Shown piece by piece: positions 1 through 6,600 of a stretch of DNA of 14,876 nucleotides. Numbering within the stretch: the first letter of the stretch is position 1; every line of letters starts with the position of its first letter. Made by a program: the position numbers and the translations under genes. The DNA lies in NCBI GenBank assembly GCA_002059205.1, contig MVCQ01000023.1, forward strand, positions 1 through 14,876. Reading direction: 5' to 3'. The stretch is from Candidatus Latescibacteria bacterium 4484_107. Lineage in GTDB: Bacteria; Latescibacterota; 4484-107. The notes under the pieces are model-generated. The model did no database searches. It was given only the letters and a program-made list of their open reading frames with translations, and had not been told where the DNA came from.

Positions 1-95
1 TCATGCCGATCGCGATGGAGCGGGAACTGCGGTTTGCGATCCGCGAGGGGGGTCGAACCGTGGGAGCCGGCGTGATTAGCAAAATTATCGAATAA
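1..95 (+). CDS. tuf: Elongation factor Tu, C-terminal end (partial)
   Basis: This is the last 30 codons of a gene whose start lies before the window; the reading frame begins at base 3 and stops at TAA 93-95. The visible tail (MPIAMERELRFAIREGGRTV, then GAGVISKIIE) matches the end of EF-Tu domain III, which contacts aminoacyl-tRNA. EF-Tu is the GTPase that delivers aminoacyl-tRNA to the ribosomal A site in the cytoplasm. It is followed by rpmG, tRNA-Trp and secE, an order known from several Gram-negative phyla. A second tuf start is at 14773, so this is one of two tuf copies flanking the whole cluster. The identification is secure because this C-terminal sequence is highly characteristic. The G domain cannot be inspected here. 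Confidence 0.95.
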   Translation, partial: MPIAMERELRFAIREGGRTVGAGVISKIIE

Positions 96-112
96 CCGTG
101 GTGAGACGCACC

Positions 113-170
113 GATTGGTGAGTCGTACGGGTGGCTTTATGCGCAATCACCCATTGCCAATTAACCAATC
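113..170. repeat. Degenerate inverted heptamer-type repeat in the tuf-rpmG gap
   Basis: The 87-base gap between tuf and rpmG holds GATTGGTGAG at 113-122 and CCAATC at 165-170, which can pair through GATTGG/CCAATC around a loop of more than 40 bases. Between them, 144-170 reads as loose 7-base steps (CAATCAC, CCATTGC, CAATTAA, CCAATC). GATTGGTGAG is the exact reverse complement of CTCACCAATC at 14732-14741 in front of the second tuf. There is no T run, so it does not look like an intrinsic terminator. It is much more degenerate than the repeats in the later gaps. Confidence 0.45.
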
Positions 171-182
171 AGGGAGAGGAAT

Positions 183-335
183 GTGGCACGAGATCTGGTT
201 ACTCTGGCTTGCGAGGGGTGCAAGCAACGAAACTATAGTACGACCAAAAACAGGCGGCTTCACCCGGATCGCATCCAACAGAAAAAATACTGCCGCTTTT
301 GCCGGAAACATACGATTCATAAAGAGACCCGCTGA
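183..335 (+). CDS. rpmG: Ribosomal protein L33 (bL33)
   Basis: A 50-residue protein of the large ribosomal subunit, near the E-site tRNA. It starts at GTG 183; no ATG lies in frame upstream. The Shine-Dalgarno-like run GGGAG at 172-176 (in GGGAGAGGA, 172-180) is 6 bases before the GTG. The protein begins VARDLVTLACEGCKQRNYST and has two CxxC pairs, Cys10/Cys13 (CEGC) and Cys37/Cys40 (CRFC), so this is the zinc-ribbon form of L33. Many bacteria also have a zinc-free paralogue used under zinc limitation. The basic C-terminus ends HKETR. The gene lies between tuf and tRNA-Trp, 12 bases before the tRNA, so the tRNA is probably processed from a transcript that includes rpmG. An overlapping 80-codon frame at 115-357 is spurious. 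Confidence 0.93.
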   Translation: MARDLVTLACEGCKQRNYSTTKNRRLHPDRIQQKKYCRFCRKHTIHKETR

Positions 336-347
336 AGGACAAGGGAC

Positions 348-424
348 AGGCCTGTAGCTCTAATGGCTAGAGCGCCGGACTCCAAATCCGGATGATGGGG
401 GTTCAAGTCCCTCCAGGCCTGCCA
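348..424 (+). tRNA. trpT: tRNA-Trp, anticodon CCA
   Basis: A full cloverleaf is visible. The acceptor strand AGGCCTG at 348-354 pairs with CAGGCCT at 414-420, followed by G421 as the discriminator base and an encoded CCA at 422-424. The anticodon stem CCGGA/TCCGG encloses the loop CTCCAAA, with anticodon CCA at 382-384, which reads UGG. The T arm contains GTTCAAG. The discriminator G and the sequence as a whole fit bacterial tRNA-Trp. It lies 12 bases after rpmG and 36 bases before secE, the position tRNA-Trp occupies in many bacteria, and is presumably cut from the shared transcript. Confidence 0.97.
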
Positions 425-444
425 GCATTGATGGATCGCTTCAT

Positions 445-450
445 AAGGAG
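445..450 (+). promoter_or_regulatory. Shine-Dalgarno for the GTG start of secE
   Basis: AAGGAG lies 10 bases before GTG 461 and is the only good ribosome binding site after the tRNA. It decides the secE start. The in-frame ATG at 431 sits right after the tRNA 3' end and has none, and the ATG at 392 lies inside the tRNA. Confidence 0.6.
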
Positions 451-460
451 AAAGCCTCCC

Positions 461-649
461 GTGTTTGGAAAGATGGCGAAGTTTTTGAAAGAAGTCAAGG
501 TGGAAATGGGCAAAGTATCCTGGCCCACTCGGGAAGAGTTGATCAGTTCAACAGCGGTGGTGGTCGTGGTATCTCTGATTTTTGCGGTCATTGTCGGTAG
601 TTTGGATACCATTCTCATGGTGCTTGTTAAAACGTTCTATGGAAGTTGA
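461..649 (+). CDS. secE: Preprotein translocase subunit SecE
   Basis: The essential small subunit of the SecYEG channel in the inner membrane, clamping the two halves of SecY during protein export. From GTG 461 it has 62 residues, the usual size of the single-helix form; the E. coli protein has three helices and is longer. An amphipathic N-terminal helix (about residues 5-18, KFLKEVKVEMGKVSWPT) carries the family signature KVSWPT at 18-23. One hydrophobic membrane helix follows (about residues 30-57, rich in V, I and L), ending KTFYGS. In-frame ATG codons at 431 and 473 are alternative starts, but only 461 has a proper ribosome binding site. It is followed 20 bases later by nusG, the near-universal pairing. 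Confidence 0.93.
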   Translation: MFGKMAKFLKEVKVEMGKVSWPTREELISSTAVVVVVSLIFAVIVGSLDTILMVLVKTFYGS

Positions 650-656
650 GTAATTC

Positions 657-662
657 GGGAGA
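657..662 (+). promoter_or_regulatory. Shine-Dalgarno for the GTG start of nusG
   Basis: GGGAGA lies 7 bases before GTG 670. An in-frame TTG at 646 overlaps the secE stop but has only a weak upstream site, so this motif favours 670 as the nusG start. Confidence 0.6.
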
Positions 663-669
663 CAAGCTT

Positions 670-1212
670 GTGGAGAAGCGTTGGTACGTGGTGCACACCT
701 ATTCGAGCCATGAGAATAAGGTGAAGAACTACCTTGAGAACGCGATTGCAGCCTCCGGAATGGAGGATCGGATCAGCCGCGTGGTGATCCCGCTCGAAAA
801 CGTGGTGGAAATGAGAGGCGGGAAGAAGAAGAACATCTCGAGGAAGTTTTTTCCAAGTTATGTGTTGGTCGAGATGGAAATGGCCAGAGATACGTGGCAT
901 CTCGTAACCAATACCCCAGGCGTGACGAGTTTTGTGGGGGTAGGCGACAAACCTCAGCCTCTCAAGGCTTCCGAGGTCGAGCGGATACTGGGTCGTATTG
1001 AGGGCGATAAGGCGTCGAAAGGAACGGTTGAGATTCCCTTCGAAGTTGGAGAGCACGTCAAAGTAATTGATGGACCGTTCAGCGATTTTACCGGTGTGGT
1101 GGATGAAATCAGCCCGGAGCGCAGGAAGATCAAGGTGATGGTCAGTATCTTTGGCAGAGCGACTCCGGTCGAGTTGGATGTATTGCAGGTGGAGAGTATA
1201 GGGGAGCAGTAA
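670..1212 (+). CDS. nusG: Transcription termination/antitermination factor NusG
   Basis: A cytoplasmic elongation factor that binds the polymerase clamp to suppress pausing and links transcription to Rho or to the ribosome through S10. It has 180 residues from GTG 670, a normal length. The NGN domain runs from about residue 4 (RWYVVHTYSSHENKVKNYL) through FFPSYVLVEM to TPGVTSFVG. A linker leads to the C-terminal KOW domain at about residues 127-155 (GEHVKVIDGPFSDFTGVVDE), ending in VELDVLQVES. An extension to TTG 646 would add eight residues not typical of the family. It lies between secE and rplK with 20- and 29-base gaps, consistent with one transcript. Confidence 0.96.
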   Translation: MEKRWYVVHTYSSHENKVKNYLENAIAASGMEDRISRVVIPLENVVEMRGGKKKNISRKFFPSYVLVEMEMARDTWHLVTNTPGVTSFVGVGDKPQPLKASEVERILGRIEGDKASKGTVEIPFEVGEHVKVIDGPFSDFTGVVDEISPERRKIKVMVSIFGRATPVELDVLQVESIGEQ

Positions 1213-1241
1213 AAAAGGAGTGTGCATAAGGAGATTTCGAG

Positions 1242-1667
1242 GTGGCAAAAAAAGTAGTGGCAACGATTAAGCTGCAGATTTCGGCGGGCAGCGCCACGCC
1301 AGCCCCGCCTGTAGGCCCGGCTTTGAGTCAGCATGGGTTGAACATTATGGAGTTCTGTAAGGACTTTAATGCCCGAACCCAATCTCAGAGTGGACTTATT
1401 ATTCCTGTCGTAATCACGGCGTATGCGGATCGTTCTTTTTCGTTTATTACAAAGACCCCCCCGGCGGCGGTCCTGTTGAGGCGGATCGCGGGGCTTGAGA
1501 AGGGCTCCGGGGAGCCGAATCGGACGAAGGTGGGAACGGTGACATTGGATCAAGTGCGGGAGATTGCGGAGCAGAAGATGCCGGATCTCAATGCCGTGGA
1601 TGTGGAAGCGGCGATGCGGATGATTATGGGTACCGCACGGAGTATGGGACTCCTCGTAGAACAATAA
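1242..1667 (+). CDS. rplK: Ribosomal protein L11 (uL11)
   Basis: Large-subunit protein at the base of the stalk. With 23S rRNA it forms the GTPase-associated centre used by EF-G and EF-Tu, and it is the site of thiopeptide binding and RelA activation. It has 141 residues, the standard length. The N-terminal domain contains the proline-rich SAGSATPAPPVGPALSQHG that faces the rRNA; the C-terminal RNA-binding domain includes KTPPAAVLLRRIAGLEKGSG and ends GTARSMGLLVEQ. The start is GTG 1242, with AAGGAGA at 1228-1234 seven bases upstream. In many bacteria rplK and rplA form a unit repressed by L1 binding its mRNA; the 29-base gap after nusG shows no obvious L1 site that I could identify. Confidence 0.97.
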   Translation: MAKKVVATIKLQISAGSATPAPPVGPALSQHGLNIMEFCKDFNARTQSQSGLIIPVVITAYADRSFSFITKTPPAAVLLRRIAGLEKGSGEPNRTKVGTVTLDQVREIAEQKMPDLNAVDVEAAMRMIMGTARSMGLLVEQ

Positions 1668-1703
1668 GGTTGGTGATCGGTGATTGGCCGGAGGAAAGCG
1701 TAT

Positions 1704-2414
1704 ATGAAGCGGAGTAAAAAGTATCGGGAGAAGTCGGAGAAGATAGATCGCACGAGGCGGTATGCGTTGAGCGAAGGCATCCGGCTTTTGAAGACATTTG
1801 AAAATGGTGGCTTCAATGAGACCGTGGAGTTGTCGCTCAACATGGGGTTGGATACCCGACATTCGGATCAGCAGGTAAGGGGGACGGCCGTGCTTCCCCA
1901 CGGCACTGGGAAAACGGTGAGGGTTCTGGTGATCACCCAGGGCGAGCCAGCGCGTGAAGCCGAAGAGGCGGGTGCGGATTTTGTGGGATCGGACGAGTAT
2001 ATTCAGAAGATCCAGGAGGGGTGGCTGGATTTTGACGTGGCGATTGCTACCCCCGATATGATGCGAGGGGTGGGAAAATTGGGGCGGATTTTGGGACGGC
2101 GTGGGTTGATGCCCAATCCGAAGAGTGGGACGGTCACGCAGGACGTGGGGAAGGCCGTTCGGGATGCCAAGGCCGGCCGGGTTGAATTTCGTACAGATCG
2201 GGGAGGAAACGTGCATGTAGCGATCGGGAAGCTGTCGTTTACGGCGGAGCAATTGGAGGAAAACAGTCGCACGTTCGTGGACGCCATTATGCGGCTGCGT
2301 CCTCCCGGAGCGAAGGGGCAGTATATCAACTCTATGACGCTGTCATCAACGATGAGTCCGGGGATCCGGGTGGATCAGCAGGCGATTATGGCGGAGATGC
2401 GGCAGCGAGGGTAG
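1704..2414 (+). CDS. rplA: Ribosomal protein L1 (uL1)
   Basis: Large-subunit protein of the mobile L1 stalk, which helps move deacylated tRNA out of the E site, and a known translational repressor of its own operon. It has 236 residues from ATG 1704, close to the E. coli protein. The signature is clear: MKRSKKYRE at the start, NGGFNETVELSLNMGLDTRHS with the conserved FNET, then LGRILGRRGLMPNPKSGTV and the C-terminal SSTMSPGIRVD. GGAGGA at 1690-1695, eight bases upstream, favours ATG 1704 over an in-frame GTG at 1680, which would add eight residues. It is 36 bases after rplK. Confidence 0.97.
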   Translation: MKRSKKYREKSEKIDRTRRYALSEGIRLLKTFENGGFNETVELSLNMGLDTRHSDQQVRGTAVLPHGTGKTVRVLVITQGEPAREAEEAGADFVGSDEYIQKIQEGWLDFDVAIATPDMMRGVGKLGRILGRRGLMPNPKSGTVTQDVGKAVRDAKAGRVEFRTDRGGNVHVAIGKLSFTAEQLEENSRTFVDAIMRLRPPGAKGQYINSMTLSSTMSPGIRVDQQAIMAEMRQRG

Positions 2415-2539
2415 CTTGACGGAGCGCCTGTGATTTCAAAGTGTTTAACTCTTTTTTGGAAATGTTCTTGATTTCTTGTCCGCACGCACCTTCGTGGGAA
2501 CGAGAGATTCTTAATTGGTTAGGCAGAGGGCCGGGAGCT
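2415..2539 (+). promoter_or_regulatory. Candidate L10-type leader upstream of rplJ
   Basis: This 125-base gap contains a long hairpin at 2470-2509. Bases 2470-2477 pair with 2502-2509 (8 pairs including three G-U), then a one-by-two internal loop, TCC 2479-2481 with GGA 2497-2499, a bulged G2482, and CACG 2483-2486 with CGTG 2493-2496 around a six-base loop. A leader bound by the L10-L12 complex is a known regulator of rplJ-rplL in many bacteria, and the position fits. The assignment is by position and structure; I cannot score it against the family model. The rplJ ribosome binding site AGAGGG follows at 2525-2530. An upstream TTGACG at 2416-2421 has no convincing -10 partner. Confidence 0.45.
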
Positions 2540-3058
2540 ATGCTGAAGTCGAAAAAAGAGGCAGTTGTGGAATCGTTGGCGGATATGTTCTCGAAGGCCG
2601 AGGGGTTCTATCTGACCAATTATAAGGGGATGGATGTGGCTTCCATCACGGAGTTAAGGGAACGGTTGAGAACCGCGTCGGCCTCGTATCGGGTGGTAAA
2701 GAACACGTTGGCTCGTTTGGCGCTCGAGCGGAGCGGAAACGAGATGCTGAAGGATTTTTTCGATGGACCTGTAGGCGTCGTATTCGCATCCGGGGATGCC
2801 ATTCTTCCCGCAAAAATCTTGGCGGACTTTGCCAAAGAAACCACACGTCCCGAGATCAGAGGAGCCTATCTCGATGCTCGCCTATTCACTCCGGACGAAG
2901 TGGTGGCTTTGGCCGCGTTGCCCTCTAAGGATGAATTGTTGACGCGTGCGGTCCGGGGAGTGCAGTCGCCTCTGAGCGGCTTGGTGGGGTGCCTTTCGGG
3001 CATGCTTCGAAATGCGGCAGGCGTTTTGCGAGCGGTGGCGGAGGCTAAGGAAGGTTGA
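2540..3058 (+). CDS. rplJ: Ribosomal protein L10 (uL10)
   Basis: Stalk base protein that anchors several L7/L12 dimers to the ribosome next to L11; in complex with L12 it represses its own mRNA in well-studied bacteria. It has 172 residues from ATG 2540, the normal length. The N-terminal rRNA-binding part starts MLKSKKEAVVESLADMF and includes EGFYLTNYKGMDVASITELR and YRVVKNTLARLALE; the C-terminal helix (about residues 135-172, ending AGVLRAVAEAKEG) is where L12 dimers dock. The frame is open further upstream to an ATG at 2441, but that stretch matches no L10 N-terminus and covers the leader hairpin, so I reject it. AGAGGG at 2525-2530 is nine bases before the start. Confidence 0.96.
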   Translation: MLKSKKEAVVESLADMFSKAEGFYLTNYKGMDVASITELRERLRTASASYRVVKNTLARLALERSGNEMLKDFFDGPVGVVFASGDAILPAKILADFAKETTRPEIRGAYLDARLFTPDEVVALAALPSKDELLTRAVRGVQSPLSGLVGCLSGMLRNAAGVLRAVAEAKEG

Positions 3059-3088
3059 TTTTTTAGTTCACTAAGTTCATTCGTCTTA

Positions 3089-3120
3089 GGTGCAAGGCCG
3101 AACGCCGTGGGTCTTGCGCC
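3089..3120 (+). other. Hairpin between rplJ and rplL
   Basis: GGTGCAAG at 3089-3096 pairs with CTTGCGCC at 3113-3120 (eight pairs, one G-U) around a 16-base loop. It lies midway in the 92-base rplJ-rplL gap and is not followed by a T run, so it is not a typical terminator. L7/L12 is made in excess over L10, and a processing or stabilising hairpin here would fit, but that role is inferred. Just upstream, 3061-3082 is T-rich with AGTTCA repeated eight bases apart. Confidence 0.5.
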
Positions 3121-3150
3121 GTCTTCAAGCTGAGAGATGGAGGATTACTC

Positions 3151-3534
3151 ATGTCCGATAAGGGGAAGATCGAAGAGATTCTTGCTGCAATCGAGCAGTT
3201 GACGGTGTTGGAGTTGCACGAGCTGGTGAAGGCCTTGGAGGAAAAGTTCGGGGTGAGCGCGGCGGCGGTACCGGCAGTTGTACAAGCAGCGGGTCCGGCG
3301 GCGGAGGAGGAGGTCGAGGAGCAAACGGAGTTCGATGTCATCCTCAAGGAGATCGGAGCCAAGAAGATCCAGGTGATCAAAGTAGTTCGGGCCGTCACGG
3401 GCTTGGGGCTGAAAGAGGCGAAGGCCGTGGTGGACGAAGCTCCGAGACCGGTTAAGGAAGGCATATCGAAAGAAGAGGCCGAGGAGGTCAAGGCGAAGTT
3501 GGAAGAGGTCGGCGCGACGGTGGAAGTCAAGTAA
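3151..3534 (+). CDS. rplL: Ribosomal protein L7/L12 (bL12)
   Basis: The acidic, multi-copy stalk protein that recruits and activates translational GTPases on the 50S subunit. It has 127 residues, slightly longer than E. coli (121). The N-terminal dimerisation and L10-binding helices occupy about residues 1-33 (including LTVLELHELVKALEEKFGVS). A flexible Ala/Val/Pro/Glu hinge follows at about 35-57. The globular C-terminal domain at about 58-127 contains EFDVILKEIGAKKIQVIK and GLGLKEAKAVVDEAP, with the conserved lysines and GLGLKEAK loop that contact EF-G and EF-Tu. GGAGGA at 3139-3144 is six bases before the ATG. It is followed by a heptamer hairpin and then rpoB. Confidence 0.97.
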   Translation: MSDKGKIEEILAAIEQLTVLELHELVKALEEKFGVSAAAVPAVVQAAGPAAEEEVEEQTEFDVILKEIGAKKIQVIKVVRAVTGLGLKEAKAVVDEAPRPVKEGISKEEAEEVKAKLEEVGATVEVK

Positions 3535-3552
3535 AAAACAAGCGTTCAGTGG

Positions 3553-3608
3553 TCAGCTATCAGCAGTCAGCCAAAAGCTGAATGTTGACGGCTGATAGCT
3601 GATAGCTG
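3553..3608 (+). repeat. Inverted heptamer repeat forming a 19-position hairpin, rplL-rpoB gap
   Basis: The left arm is three 7-base steps, TCAGCTA, TCAGCAG and TCAGCCA, at 3553-3573. The right arm is GGCTGAT, AGCTGAT and AGCTG at 3590-3608. Bases 3554-3572 pair with 3590-3608 at every position except one A-A mismatch at 3565/3597; one further pair is G-U. The loop is 17 bases (3573-3589). The stem ends four bases before the rpoB ribosome binding site (AAGGAG, 3612-3617). No T run follows. The same gap in E. coli holds a partial terminator and an RNase III site, so a processing or attenuation role here is plausible but inferred. Confidence 0.8.
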
Positions 3609-3621
3609 TTTAAGGAGTGCG

Positions 3622-6600
3622 ATGGACGTGTCGAACGAAAAAATTCCCGAAAGAAGGTCGTATCGTAAGATTCCTTTGGTGGCGGAGATGCCGAATCTTC
3701 TGGAGATGCAGTTGAAGTCCTACCGGGACTTTCTGCAGGAGAATGTCCCTCCGCAAAAGCGGAAACGGAAGGGATTGCAGGCGGTCTTCGAGAGCGTTTT
3801 CCCGATCCCGGATGTGCACAATCTCTATTCTTTGGAATTCGTCAGCTATTCGGTGGGCAAGCCCAAGTATGACATCGGGGAATGTCGGGAGCGGGATATG
3901 ACCTATCAAGCTCCGCTTCGGGCTACGTTGCGTTTGGTGGCCCGGGAGAAAGAGGGCAAGGAGCCCACGGTAAAGGATGTGATTGAGCAGACGGTGTTTC
4001 TCGGGGAGATGCCTCTGATCACGAACAAGGGAACCTTTGTCATCAACGGAGCGGACCGGGTGATCGTCAGTCAATTGCACCGCTCTCCGGGCGTCTTTTT
4101 CGACGAAACGGTTCATCTCAATGGAAAACGACTTTTCTCCGCGCGGATCATCGCAGATCGGGGCTCGTGGATCGAGTTTTCCATGGATGTGAACGATGTG
4201 ATGTACGTGCACATCGAGCGTAAGCGAAAACTTCCGGTTACGGTTTTGCTGAGAGCCTTGGGGTACGGAACGAATGAGGACCTTCTTCATCTTTTCTATG
4301 AAAACGAAGAGATGGAGTTGGGGCCTGCTTTGATCGGACGCATTAATGTAGAGCCGGTGGTCGATGAGAGCGGCCGGGTGATCTGGAATACCCTCAAGCG
4401 CGATCCCTCCAAGAGCGAGGAGGAGGCGTTGTATCGTATTTACAGCCTCTTACGCCCAGGGGATCCACCCAATGTAGAAACGGCCAGAGGGCTTCTGGAG
4501 CGTCTGTTTTTCAATCCCAAACGCTATAGTCTCGGAGACGTGGGGCGCTATCGCATCAATCAACGTCTCCACGTAACGGTTCCGCTCGAACAAACGACGC
4601 TAGACAAACAGGATTTTGTAGCGATCATTCGCTACCTCTTGCGATTGCGACAGGGAGAGGGGCATATAGACGATATTGATCATCTCGGAAATCGGCGAAC
4701 CCGGACGGTCGGGGAGTTGTTGGCCAAGCAGTTTTCGGTGGGGTTGTCCCGGATGGCGCGTACGATTCGTGAACGGATGAGTTTGCGGGATACAGAGGGG
4801 ATGACGCCGCACGATTTGGTGAACGCACGAACCGTGTCGGCGGTGATTCATTCTTTTTTTGGATCGTCCCAGTTATCCCAGTTTATGGATCAAACCAATC
4901 CTTTAGCGGAGTTGACACATAAGCGTAGACTCAGTGCGTTGGGGCCGGGAGGGTTGACTCGGGATCGCGCGGGTTTTGAGGTGCGGGATATCCATCATAC
5001 GCATTACGGACGGATCTGTCCGATCGAGACGCCGGAGGGACCCAACATCGGCTTGATTTCGTCTTTGAGTACGTATGCGCGGATCAACGATTTCGGTTTT
5101 ATCGAGTCCCCGTACAGGAAGGTGAAAAAGGGACGAGTGACCGACGAGATCGTCTATCTTTCTGCGGATGCGGAGGACCAATATACCATTGCTCAGGCCA
5201 ACGCGCCGCTAAACCCGGATGGGACCTTCCAATTCGACACGGTGAAGGCCCGCCGCAGAGGCGATTTTCCCATCGTTGCACCCGAAGATATTGATTATAT
5301 GGATGTGATCCCCGTGCAGTTGGTGGGGGTGGCGTCTGCCATGATTCCCTTTCTCGAGCATGACGATGCAGGCCGGGCCTTGATGGGTTCGAATATGCAG
5401 CGTCAGGCGGTACCGCTTCTCAGAGCGCAAGCTCCTCTCGTTGGAACGGGGATCGAGCATAGAGTCGCCCTGGATTCCGGCGCGATGATTACGGCTCAGG
5501 GAGAAGGGACGGTTGTTTACGTTTCCGCCGACCGGATCGTCGTCAAGGAGGGGGGGGGCGATGAGGAATATGCCGCCTTAGGAGCGTCCGATCTCCGCAC
5601 CTATTCCTTGACAAAATTCGCCCGCTCCAATGCTGGCACGTGCATCAATCAACAGCCGCGCGTGGCTGTGGGAGATCATGTGCGAAAGGGTGATCTCTTA
5701 GCCGACGGTCCCGCTACAGACCGTGGAGAATTGGCCTTAGGCGCGAATGTGCTGGCGGCTTTTATGTCGTGGAAGGGGTTCAATTTTGAAGATGCTATTA
5801 TCATCTCCGAACGTCTTTGTAAGAACGATACATACACTTCCATCCACATCGAGGAATTTGAGGTTTCGGTACGGGACACCAAGCGGGGAGAAGAGGAGAT
5901 CACCCGAGAGATCCCAAATGTAAGCGAGGAGGCCGTGCGCAATCTAGACGATCGAGGCATCATCCGGGTGGGAGCGGAGGTGCATGCCGGGGCTATCTTA
6001 GTGGGCAAAGTGACGCCCAAGGGGGAGACGGAACCTTCCCCGGAGGAGCGGTTGCTGCGGGCCATATTCGGAGAAAAGGCAGGCGATGTGCGGGATGCGT
6101 CGCTTAAGGCGCCTCCAGGGACCGTCGGGGTGGTGGTGGACACAAAGGTTTTTTCGAGAAAAGAGCGGGAGCCGAACGCCAAGGAGGCAGATCATAAACG
6201 CATCGCTCAACTAAAAGCACAGGCCAACGAGAAGATCCAACGCATCAAGCGGGAGCGGGATCGTCAGTTTTTTGAGTTTCTGAAGGGGCACAAGATGGGG
6301 GTGCTTCGCAACATCGAAGATAACTCAGTCGTGTTTTCCGGGGGAGAGCCTCTCGATGAAGAACTTTCCGGGTGGCTGGATTTAGATGTGACGCAGGCGG
6401 AGGATGGCTGGACGGAGGACCCGGAAACGAATGCCCGGGTGGACGAGTTGCTGGACATGGCGGAAAGATTGGTGGAAACGGCCTCGGAGGAATTGGAACA
6501 AGGGATCGAGAAAGTGACCCGAGGGGATGAACTGGCCCCAGGGATTATGCAGCTGGTCAAAGTGTACGTGGCTTGTAAGCGAAAGCTGACGGTGGGAGAT

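Noticed and set aside
115..357. An 80-codon plus-strand frame across the tuf-rpmG gap and rpmG
   Set aside because: It overlaps rpmG in another frame and runs into the tRNA; the rpmG frame has clear family motifs and zinc-binding cysteines.
954..2252. A 432-codon minus-strand frame across nusG, rplK and rplA
   Set aside because: It spans three conserved plus-strand genes and two gaps, and its translation is a low-information His/Arg/Pro-rich product. It is a shadow.
2441..2539. Extending rplJ upstream to ATG 2441
   Set aside because: The added residues match no L10 N-terminus and cover the leader hairpin; ATG 2540 has its own ribosome binding site and the right protein start.
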